A DNA stretch of 64,000 bases from Myxocyprinus asiaticus (Eukaryota; Chordata; Actinopteri; Cypriniformes; Catostomidae): positions 13,705,992 to 13,769,991 of the forward strand of contig NC_059372.1 in NCBI RefSeq assembly GCF_019703515.2, written 5' to 3'. Below, in pieces: positions 1-64,000 of this stretch. The notes beneath the pieces were generated by a model that searched no databases, had not been told where the DNA came from, and saw only the letters and a list, made by a program, of their open reading frames with translations. How positions within the stretch are numbered: the stretch's first letter is position 1; each line of letters opens with the position of its first letter. A program made the translations under genes and the position numbers.

Positions 1-812
1 CCAAACTCGCTCATCCATGTCTTTATGGACCTTGCTTTGTGCACTGGTGCGCAGTCATGTTGGAACAGGAAGGGGCCATCCCCAAACTGTTCCCACAAAG
101 TTGGGAGCATGGAATTGTCCAAAATCTCTTGGTATGCTGAAGCATTCAGAGTTCTTTTCACTGGAACTAAGGGGCCAAGCCCAGCTCCTGAAAAACAGCA
201 CCACACCATCATCCCCCTCCACCAAACTTCTCAGTTGGCACAGTGCAGTCAGACAAGTACCGTTCTCCAGGCAACTGCCAAATCCAGACTCGTCCATCAG
301 ATTGCCAGATGGAGAAGTGTGATTCGTCACTCCAGAGAACGCGTCTCCACTGCTTTAGAGTCCAGTGGCAGCGTGCTTTACACCACTGCATCCGACTCTT
401 TGCATTGCACTTGGTGATGTATGGCTTGGATGTAGATGCTCAGCCATGGAAACCCATTCCATGAAGCTCTCTACGCACTGTTCTTGAGCTAATCTGAAGG
501 CCACATGAACTTTGGAGGTCTGTAGCGATTGACTCTGCAGAAAGTTGACGACCTCCGCTGACCCCGCTCTGTCATTTTACGTGGCCTACCACTTCATGGC
601 TGAGTTGCTGTCATTCCCAATTGCTTCCACTTTGTTATAATACCACTAACAGTTGACTGTGGAATATTTAATAGCAAGGAAATTTCACGACTGGACTTGT
701 TGCACATGTGGCATCCTATCACAATACCACGCTGGAATTCACTGAGCTCCTGAGAGCGGCCCATTCTTTCACAAATGTTTGTAGAAGCAGTCTGCATGCC
801 TAGGTGCTTCAT
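1..812 (-). pseudogene. Tc1 transposase relic
   Basis: The N-terminal helix-turn-helix part is readable (MGRSQELSEFQRGIVIG, then STVSGIITKWKQLG). A TGA at 594-596 breaks the frame just before the conserved SGRPRK hook. Further frames hold VLWSDESHFSIWQSDG, the catalytic DDE core, also interrupted. Not functional. Confidence 0.85.
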
Positions 813-898
813 TTTATACACCTGTGGCCATGGAAGTGATTGGAACACCTGAATTCAATTATTTGGATGGGTGAGCGAATACTTTTGGCAATATAGTG
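1..898 (-). mobile_element. Tc1-like transposon, 3' part beyond window
   Basis: The terminal repeat, read on the minus strand, starts at 898 with cactatattgccaaaagtat and is bordered by TA at 899-900. This is a widespread fish Tc1 family. The element runs leftward out of the window. Confidence 0.85.
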
Positions 899-2095
899 TA
901 ATACAATCTTTAGCTCAGTGTTTATTCCATGTGTTAAGGGGGTAAATCACACTTCAGCTGTTAATGCATTTACAAAAATGTGTCTTTCCTTTGTAGCCTG
1001 TGTCATGTTAATCATTTAGCATATTGTTGGGCCTATGCAGTTTATGGTAATTTCAATAAATTTCAAAGTTTGATTTTAATTTAAATTGTTTTTACTTTTG
1101 GTATCTATGTTAGGTTGGAACTTATTGTCCAATGTAAAATCTAAGTCCTGAAGCAAAACCAGTCGAGAATCACTGCCCTAGCATGTAATGTAATGAGTTA
1201 ATACAATAATAAAACACTTGGCAGTGAAAAAGTTAAATTTTGTTAAAAATGAAAATAGAAGCTAGTCTCGAATTCCTTAGCATCAGGATTTTTCGTCCTG
1301 ATGTTCTTGACTGATAGTCTCTTAGCACCAAAGCACATACAGATGTATGAGTTTCTTACTGTACTTTTCAAGGGCATGAAAACAACTGGTTCTAGTACCC
1401 TTTTTTCACCTTTAGCATGTGAAATTACAGTGTGATAATTTATGGAGTTGGCAACGTTTCTCAAGGAGCACATAACTCTAATGAGCCTTTGAAGCATGAT
1501 GTTGCACTGGAGTAAGTTATTTAGAATCTGAAGGAGACCTAAGCAACAAACTAAACATAAAAAACTGAAGTTCGGATCTTACTATATGGCATGAGTTACA
1601 CACAAAAGTTTAATACTTAAGGAGTGTTCAAACACACATTAGTAGTGAGTCTCTATGTTATTGGTTTGGTGTAAGCGTTCCTATTTGACTACTGTATCCA
1701 ACTGTATCAGGTGGTGGATCACTGTCTGTACTCCAATTGGTAGTCGCTGCAATGCATTTCTTCCCTTTTTGCATAAAGTTGAACTTAACTTGATTTGCTT
1801 CAAGGGTACAAGGGTAAACACATGTTCCATCAGACAAAATTCCATTTCTTAAAGATAAATCCATCTACCAACTCACAATGCAACAGGTTTTCTGCAGCAA
1901 TCACCAACACTTCCTTAAACGTTCTCTCTTTAAAAGGAAAAGTTTAAAGAAGAACAGAATGAAGGAAAGAAATTCCACAAAGTCTTTGTGGCAGCAAGTC
2001 AAAGAGACAGGATGTGAAGGCAGGTCTTTACGTTAGAAGCATTTCCTGTCCAAGTGATGCATATCAGTTTGCTGAAGTTAAGTGAAGGGGTTTGT

Positions 2096-2098
<3 letters not shown>
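899..2098. other. No gene seen
   Basis: AT-rich single-copy-looking DNA with short, unsupported ORFs only. No recognisable repeat or motif. Confidence 0.6.

Positions 2099-2154
<56 letters not shown>
2099..2154. repeat. (AG)28 microsatellite
   Basis: An uninterrupted dinucleotide run of 56 bases. It creates a spurious serine/leucine-rich ORF on the minus strand. Confidence 0.98.
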
Positions 2155-2155
<1 letters not shown>

Positions 2156-2629
2156 ATGCTTGATAATGTTTTTAGACCTTGATAAATGATTAAGAGATTA
2201 AGGCATTCTGCCAACACAACTGTGAACATAATTCGACTCGCTCAGAAAACAAAGAAAAAGCCTTTTCTTGTTTTAAAATCAAATAACTGCCACATAAGAC
2301 TAATCAAGTATGGAAGCAAATGGGTCTCAGTTGCTCATTCACATACTGTCTCTTTTGATGTTCAAGGTTTCTGAACACAATACAAGAGATTTTCTCTCTT
2401 TTTCACAGTTACTTTGTCCTTTAATATCTCACTAGAAACTCCTTATAGAGGATATAAGTTATGCTACATTCAGGTTCAATACAAGTAAAGCTTATTGACT
2501 GCATTGGTGGCTTGCACAATGCACCACAGTTTGTAAAGGCAAAAACAGATTTTACAATAATGCATTTGAAACGGTAGACAGCTGGTATGTGATAGCTGTG
2601 CAGTATGTAAACCTTACTCTCCTGACCTT

Positions 2630-2790
2630 AAGAGAAGCACTAGTGACTGAGGCTAGAGGCCATGGCTTTTATAGTCTCCTTGCTAATGCATCTGACTCCC
2701 AAGCCGGGGATCGCCGGTTCGAATTCTGCTCAGGGCGGGTCAAGTAGGACCAGTGACACATTTATAACGGAAGTCTATGGGCAATGCTTT
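2630..2790 (+). repeat. Possible tRNA-derived SINE
   Basis: Contains a B-box-like ggttcgaattc near 2717-2727, preceded by catctgactcccaagccggg, resembling an anticodon arm and variable region. The D arm is poor and no clean 3' end or target duplication was found. It is not a functional tRNA. Confidence 0.4.
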
Positions 2791-2839
2791 GCACCAGGAT
2801 TACCATGAAAAACACAGTGTTTTTGATTTTAAAACAGTG

Positions 2840-4762
2840 CCATAAGAGTTAAACATTATATCATTATATATACATAAAATCCCTTACTAACCTTTTATGT
2901 TAACAACTGTACACACATTATGTATGGAAGAATTTATAGTAAAAAATACAAAAACATTCTCACTTATAAACTCTCCATAATCTTCTATTGTAAGTGCATT
3001 ACTGCACATATGATTTTTGTTTGGTTTTAAAAACTGAGGAACAAGTATACATTTTTCTGTGACAAACAACATTATGCCACCAATGCAAAACCGTGAACTT
3101 GTTTTAAACCCAGAAAATTCCTTTAAATGAATGTGTATCTAAGATTTGTTTATGTAATTTATGTGTTAAGATTCATGATTAAAAATAAACTTCACATTGC
3201 TATGTGACCTTGCAAGTGGTTATGGATGAAGGCCTTGGAATAAACACCACGTGCCTTTGGTACTATGCGAATGCAACACCTGTGTATATATAAAAGCAAA
3301 TTAATATTATTATGTATAATATTTATATGCTCTGTTCTTAAAACAGCTCCCCAGCTATTTGGAGAACACCAATGCAGCCAATTATTTTTGTTGTGCTCTT
3401 TATCGGTAACCATGGCAACAGTTGTGATGTCACAATGCAAGTATGAAAGTTCTCCACCTACAAATCTGTCCAAGTAATGTAACATTTAACAAATAATATA
3501 CAAGACATTCATAGGACACATAGGAAAATAGAATTATAAACTACATATAAGTCTTTGGGTGGAGTTTGAAATCAGGTTGCCAAGTTTTCTGATCTAGTGT
3601 TTATGATTTTTCTACTGGAAACTGTTCCTAAAACAAAACAATTGTATTTTCTTTTTTTACTAATGTATAGTGCATTTAGGTTTTCTGTATGAGGAAACAG
3701 TAGTAGTAACGATTAAAAACAGCCACAAGTCATTTACTCTGAAGTCACTAAACTCAAACATATCTCAAATGTTCTCTAGACTCCAGACATTGATGACAAT
3801 CCCTTTGACTCAGAGTGGAAGAACCAAGGACAGCAAATTTTCCTTTAGCGACCAAATGCTGAGTTATTACCTATTGTATAGAGCTAGAGTTCCTAGGTAC
3901 AGATCCATACTCTTACTCCCATTCTTCAATTCCAGATAAAAGATCCCACATGTTCAATGTATTTGTGTTCTCACAATTATTGCTAAGTATGCTGGAGGGA
4001 TTTTGGAAAAAAAGAAGCATACCAACCTTGGATACGTAGCCATGGTCCCAGTCCTACAGTGAAGACATTTTTGGCTACCACCGCCACTTGTTAATGTCCC
4101 ACATGCACAGTACATGCAAATCCGTTAATATATGACAACATCGAAGCAATAATCTACAGATGAAAACCCCTTTGCAGAGCCCATGAAAAGAAAACCTGAC
4201 CCACATCCAGGCTCATTACCTAATCTTTTCCTGTTATTCTAACTGAACATTTGCAATACCAGATCTGGACAAAGGCCTCCCATACAATGGATTTTAAATG
4301 GTTCCATGCATTACTACGTTGTGTTACCTGTAAGTTGCTCTGAGACTTTCCTTCTCTGGAAGCTTTGATTTGTGATGTGATTTGTTAAATGTACGACACT
4401 CATTTCTTTTAAGGTGTCAGATGTTGAGGTGCACAGCATACATAATGTGTTTAGTATCATGAATTTAGAGTCTCTCAGGTAATGGGGAGGATAACCTTTT
4501 GGAGTGGGGGGCTGACTCACTGCAGCAGACAGCCTGCTCGTGTAATGATTTATCTCTCTCCAAACTTGAGTGTACGCTTGAGCCTCTCTGAGATCCTCAA
4601 ATTTTTGACCCTTGTAGTGTCAGAAGAACACATGTATATGTAAGAATCACTCTGCCTCAGTATTTGTATATGTTTTATGGGGTATACTACATAGAAATAA
4701 TAAAGGTGCAAAAAAGGGGAGGACAAAATAACCCGAAATCACGAGGTGTAACAGTAGATTTC
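2840..4762. other. No gene seen
   Basis: AT-rich DNA. Short ORFs lack family similarity. No repeat is confidently recognised. Confidence 0.55.
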
Positions 4763-4766
4763 TTAA

Positions 4767-5161
4767 AGGTGCACTCAGTCATTTTTCCTCATTAAAAAAG
4801 TTTGACTCCTAAAGACATGAATTGTAATATATGTAGGAAATCATGAGCACTCACATTAAAATGAAGACTCCAGTCATATCAGTAACCTTATAAAGCTTTT
4901 TTATTCTACTTGGAGAGAGTCCGCACATGGGGGCTGCCATGTTAGAATCACATGACCAGCTGAATACTACTCGCTTTATCTCAGTAAGTCCTGTTATTTA
5001 ACACTTTCACTCATTGATTTAAATAATCATGGCTGACTGTGAATGCTAAATTTCTACAATGGCATCTGAAACTGAAAAATATTTATTTTAAATGATGCTG
5101 CATCCAAGCCGCTAGGTATCAGTCCAAGATGACACAAATACAAAAGTTACTGAGTGCACCT
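4767..5161. mobile_element. TTAA-flanked MITE, family A copy 1
   Basis: Terminal inverted repeats aggtgcactcag / ctgagtgcacct, bordered by TTAA at 4763-4766 and 5162-5165. 395 bp, no coding capacity. The TTAA duplication suggests mobilisation by a piggyBac-type transposase. Confidence 0.8.
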
Positions 5162-5759
5162 TTAAGATTAAAGATGTTCATATTATTCACACATAATAAG
5201 GCATCATATAGTTAAAGTCTGTAGTTTTTTAAAACAGCCATTTAATAGTTAAAGGCAAGGGGTTTCAAAAGACCCAGGGACCCCAGGGATTTCCCCAGTA
5301 ACACTTATTAATGATATTTATTAAGAATAATAACTAAACTTTCTGCATTATATCATTTTAAACAGCCCATTGGCAAATGTTCATTTCAATAGTTATAAAA
5401 ATGAAAGAAACTTTTATATGTCATCTCCACCTTCACGGAACCCTGAAGTTCCAAAATAATTTACTCACCCCATGTCATTCCACAGCTATATTATTTATTT
5501 TCTTCATGGAGAACAACAGCAAATGCTCAGCAGAATCTCCAAGTTGCCCTTTAAAAAAACAGACAGTGACCAGAGTCTGTCATGACATTTAAAAACATTT
5601 TACCAATTAGCAATGATTGTTCGTTTTTAAATTTCTAAATTTCTAAATTTTAAATATCTAGACACATTTAAATTGTAAATATGAACAATTATTGCTGCCT
5701 ACTTTCTCTTAGTAAGATGCATGGGCCTACATATTTGTGTTGTGTTTTTCCAAGTGATT

Positions 5760-6320
5760 GCTCCGTACTGGCTTCCATAAATGAGTTCGCGCCAATTATG
5801 AAAAAGGCGGGCTATTTGACGATGTGCCAAAAATTAGTTACCACAAAATGAAATGGGCGATTTTTATGCTTTTTGAGTGTTATTTGTTTATAAAACACAG
5901 TTATCATATGATGTAGCCTAAGTAAAATTTATAAAAAATATTTTGCGCACCCCACGAGCTCATGTTACAAGTACGACCACATAAATTGTTAGACGAAATA
6001 AACAAAATAATATATTTGTTAAAATATACAAGCCATTGTACCAAGTCTGCCTACAAGAATGAGGTTGAAGGTAGTATGGCGGTGATCCGACAGCTGTGAG
6101 CTCCCCATTCACGCCCTACTTTCCCATTTAGAAGGCTTCTCACTGCGAGTTCCCTGTAACGATACAGCCAAATTTGGCACCCCATTTCTATCCCTTGGGG
6201 CAGAGGCTGAATCGACTTCAACAACACATTCTATTTACAGTCGGTGGGATGGCTTTTTATAGCGCTGTGTCGCACAATTTCCCAGCTTCGCGCGTCTTGA
6301 CAGTGTCAGATTCAAAAATA
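5760..6320. other. CpG-richer non-repetitive patch upstream of itga5
   Basis: CpG dinucleotides are clearly denser here than in flanking AT-rich DNA (for example ttcgcgcc, cagcttcgcgcgtc and agcgctgtgtcgc). No transposon family is recognisable. It could be a distal promoter or enhancer of the gene starting 1 kb downstream, or a decayed LTR. No ORF is supported. Confidence 0.3.
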
Positions 6321-6766
6321 GAGATTGCTCAGTGTAACAGTGTACTATTATAAACAACCGCTTCTCCAAATAATAATGGACTCATATTGTACTTCAGTAG
6401 TTATGTTTCAAATATTTTTTACCATGGCTTTCCTCTAAATCTCCAAATGACCATGACAAGCTTTGTCAGCATTTACTTAACATCTATTACCTTGATGCTG
6501 AGAAGGTCCACTTTGAAGGCAACAACTTTGAAATCGTTATTTGGAGGATAACGGTCTTTGAAAACAGGTCTTTCATGGTTTAAATGGTTAATCATTCATT
6601 CGGCTATCCATGACAAATATGCAAAGAGTCTTTCGAGTGGACAGATAAACTATTGGACGGGTCACCAGTCTTCAACTTTCCCGCAACATGTTCGCGTCTC
6701 CAAATAGCGCATCTCCTATTTTTTTAAACTCAAAAAGCATTAAGGTGCATCTACATTACAAGCCTA

Positions 6767-6768
<2 letters not shown>

Positions 6769-6838
<70 letters not shown>
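6769..6838. repeat. (TA)35 microsatellite
   Basis: A 70-base perfect TA run, about 430 bp upstream of the itga5 start codon. Confidence 0.98.
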
Positions 6839-6840
<2 letters not shown>

Positions 6841-6899
6841 CCTACTTTGTTTTTTTGTCTTTCTGTATGTGCGTTGTATTGGTTTTGTCTGACTGCTTT

Positions 6900-7274
6900 T
6901 GCGCTATAAGATATTATTTTCAAGTATTTATTCTAGACACTATAAGGACATTTCCCCACATTGTGAATTGTGCACTATTAGCTCCACCTCTATAGGAGTT
7001 TGTCACGAGTGGAAGAACTGAACTCCCTCCTCCTAATACCCCCTCAGTTAAGCTGGAGGGAGGACGCAGAGTGGAGAGAAAGGGGCAGATAGACAAACGG
7101 TGACAGAACGCTTGGAAAAATACGGATCAAACTGGTACATTTCGCTCAGGCATGAGATTCCCGTGAGGTGGCATCTGCGGCGTAGAATTTCTGGTGGATT
7201 CCAACCAAGTGTCCCCCTTTTGTTTGGGAAAAAAAGGTTTCATATAATAGGTGGATTGTGATATATCGATTATT
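6900..7274 (+). promoter_or_regulatory. itga5: Putative itga5 promoter and 5' UTR
   Basis: Non-repetitive sequence between the TA tract and the start codon. A TATA-like tataag occurs near 6905 and again near 6940. The segment 7010-7130 is purine-rich (gggaggacgcagagtggaga). In-frame stop at 7248. No transcript evidence, so the transcription start is a guess. Confidence 0.3.
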
Positions 7275-61890
<54,616 letters not shown>

Positions 61891-63679
61891 GTAAGATGAT
61901 TAGCAAGGAACGCAGAAAAAAATAAAGGCCTTGGGTGTGTAGTTTTCTTATTACAAAGTTTGCAGTAAAGTCACATAGTTAGTAAAAGTATTGTAGGCAT
62001 AAAAAATTAAATTCAAGCTACTGTTTAGATAAATATATTTCATTAGTCACAACTTCTACTGCAGAGAACTAGAGACTCTTTTAGAGAGAATTCGGCAATG
62101 GACAAAGTTTTCCCAAGTGAGACTGTTCACACACACACACAATCAAACTTTTTAATATTACTTGACTTTTTGCAAGTAACAGTTTATTTCCCTCCGATTT
62201 TGCCCATTTCTGTGGACAATTTTGTAAACCAAATACACAATACACAATACACAGATACACATGTGCATCAGGACAAAAACAGGAAGGAGGGCTAGGTAAC
62301 AGGTGCTGGGATTGGCTGACTTAACTTTAAATTGTGAAATTTTCAGTTCTTTTTCAACTTACTCTTTCATGCACAGATTTGTTTGCAATCGGTGGCTGTT
62401 GTGCAACCACAAAAATGCGACTTACAAAAACTTTACAGATTTGTTGTATTTGTCTTCGGTCACATATTTATAAAACTTCAGAGAACATTACATTTTCTCT
62501 ACAAAGTGATTTGGATTATCTTGTCTTTCAAAAAGCAAAGAGAACAATACATCTTAGAAATTCACTCGATAGATTATTCTTCAGGAGAAAAGGAGAAAGT
62601 ATATCTTGACAACTTCCAAAAGACACCTTAGACAACATGGTTGTTCTCTAGTTAAACGTCTGCCAAGACATGTGACCTACAAAATGGCACACTCCCATAT
62701 CCAGGTTGAGGAAACGCAGCCAAATGATCTTAAATTTATTAAACCTTCTCTGAAAAGTTATGTCTTCCCTTTAAATCACCGCTGCTACAGCCATACAGAT
62801 TCAGATGGAAGTCTTTAGCCATTGCGTCAGGTCTCGGGCAGTTTTTTCAGTGTCCGCCATGAGCATTGCATTTTTAAATGTTTTAAGTTAAACGTAGTTA
62901 AACTTTTAAAAATGGGGTCTCCCCTGAATTCTGATCCAATTCGTTGTACTCTGTACAGCTTTTTTTGAACACGAAAACATGTCCTATGTAAATGCTCTCT
63001 TAGAAATGCCATTCAGGGATAGGTGAACCCAAAACAATTTATATACAGTGCTTCGTTAAGACAGATGAGTTGATTAGTCATTCAGGCAACCTGTCAACCT
63101 GTTGATTTTGAAAATATGTAGTTTTGCATCCCTAATATGTGTCGTCTGGAGGGATTTGTTGTGAAAGTGCAGCAACTGATGGCTTCCACGTAGGTTCGAG
63201 TCCCCGAACCAACCGAGTGCCAGCGTTTGAATTCAGTCTGTGCTGTTTCTCCAGCATGGATTTATGAGGCCAGGCAGTAATTGGAAGCGTCTGTGTGGCC
63301 CTCACATGGAATTTCTCATTGTGTCTGAGATGTAGAGAGAAAAGAAAAGGGGGGAGGGAACATGACGGAATAGAAAAAAGGGACTTTGTGGACTGGGAGG
63401 TGGTCTTTGTCATTGCATGTTTAACTTTATAGCTACAATGGAATTTTTTTTTTTTTTTTTAATAGGAAATGAGTGTGTATGGCAGGAGGAAGGGCTTCCT
63501 GTTGGAAATATGTTGCTGGTGTATTCTTGGTGACGTTCCACTGCAAAATCAGCAGAATTATATGCGTTCCATGTTCTGCTTGCAATATATATCACTATTC
63601 TTTACTGTACTGTTACATATCACTATTGCTCATACTTTACACAAACTCCTTAAAAAAAAAAACCCTAACCATAAGTATT
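61891..63679. other. Intron 19 (incomplete): no exon seen
   Basis: I looked for the next calf-1 exon (family expectation: a YLGDKN-like segment) and found none. Confidence 0.55.
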
Positions 63680-63830
63680 TGACTTTGGTGCTTAACTCAT
63701 CCAACACATTTGTGTTATGGACTTGTATGATTTCTCAAACTGTGTGGCTTGTTGAGGCGAGGTGTGCTATTACTTTTTGAAGTGGGCAGACTTACAATTT
63801 TTGTCTGGCGGATGATAAAATGTGTGAAAA
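63680..63830. repeat. Unclassified dispersed repeat, copy 3 of 3
   Basis: gatttctcaaactgtgtggc, then aggtgtgctattactttt and gtgggcagacttacaattt, parallel the copies at 12385 and 28283. Confidence 0.55.
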
Positions 63831-64000
63831 TATATCTAGAATTAAGTTTATTTATCTTACCTCATTTTTCTTGTTTAAAGTAAAACCTCACTAAATTTTG
63901 TTAGATTTATGCTTAAAACATGAAAAAAAAAATATTTGTAAATGGGGTAAGACAAGTAAACTTAATAAAAGTCAAGATATACTCTCTGAAATGTCTTAAT

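Noticed and set aside
1999..2229. Serine/leucine-repeat ORF on minus
   Set aside because: Translation of the AG microsatellite.
2660..2740. Possible functional tRNA gene
   Set aside because: A B-box-like stretch is present, but no paired acceptor stem or proper D arm; better explained as a SINE head.
6688..6909. ORF with long IY repeat
   Set aside because: Translation of a TA microsatellite.
61891..64000. A twentieth itga5 exon
   Set aside because: No segment with calf-1 similarity and matching splice phase was found; it presumably lies beyond the window.

Overview
This window is vertebrate (teleost fish) nuclear DNA, probably from a cypriniform. It is AT-rich, split by large introns and packed with fish-type mobile elements: Tc1/mariner relics, TTAA-flanked MITEs, hAT-like elements, a tRNA-derived SINE, LINE fragments, and TA, TG, AG and TAA microsatellites. 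I see no bacterial or viral gene organisation. The family assignment rests on recognised repeat types and is inference.

The one host gene I can support is an integrin alpha subunit on the plus strand, best matched to integrin alpha-5 (itga5). Nineteen coding exons lie between 7275 and 61890. All splice phases agree and give 659 complete codons plus two bases. They cover the signal peptide, the seven-bladed beta-propeller with its calcium loops, the thigh domain and the genu. The calf domains, transmembrane helix and cytoplasmic tail must lie beyond 64000. Intron 1 is about 21.5 kb and intron 2 about 10.9 kb; together they hold half the window.

Layout: 1-6900 is upstream DNA with a Tc1 relic at the left edge, an AG tract, a possible tRNA-derived SINE, a TTAA-flanked MITE, a somewhat CpG-richer patch (about 5760-6320) and a long TA tract. 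6900-7474 holds the putative promoter, 5' UTR and exon 1. 7475-28945 is intron 1, including a three-level nested insertion (10534-12318), a Tc1/IS630-type element inside a LINE fragment (13745-15419), a SINE with a perfect 17-bp target duplication, and a perfect 85-bp inverted repeat. 29077-40012 is intron 2, with an hAT-like element, duplicated blocks, a small LTR-like element with a minisatellite, and a Tc1 relic. 40013-56033 holds exons 3-18 with shorter, MITE-rich introns. 56034-61822 is intron 18, with an almost intact Tc1-length element. 61823-61890 is exon 19, and the rest is intron 19.

I found no convincing undescribed biological system. The most unusual signals are structural: the 85-bp inverted repeat, a 60-bp-arm hairpin in intron 3, a 41-bp exact inverted match between introns 10 and 17, two TTAA-flanked MITE families, and the repeat-nesting history.
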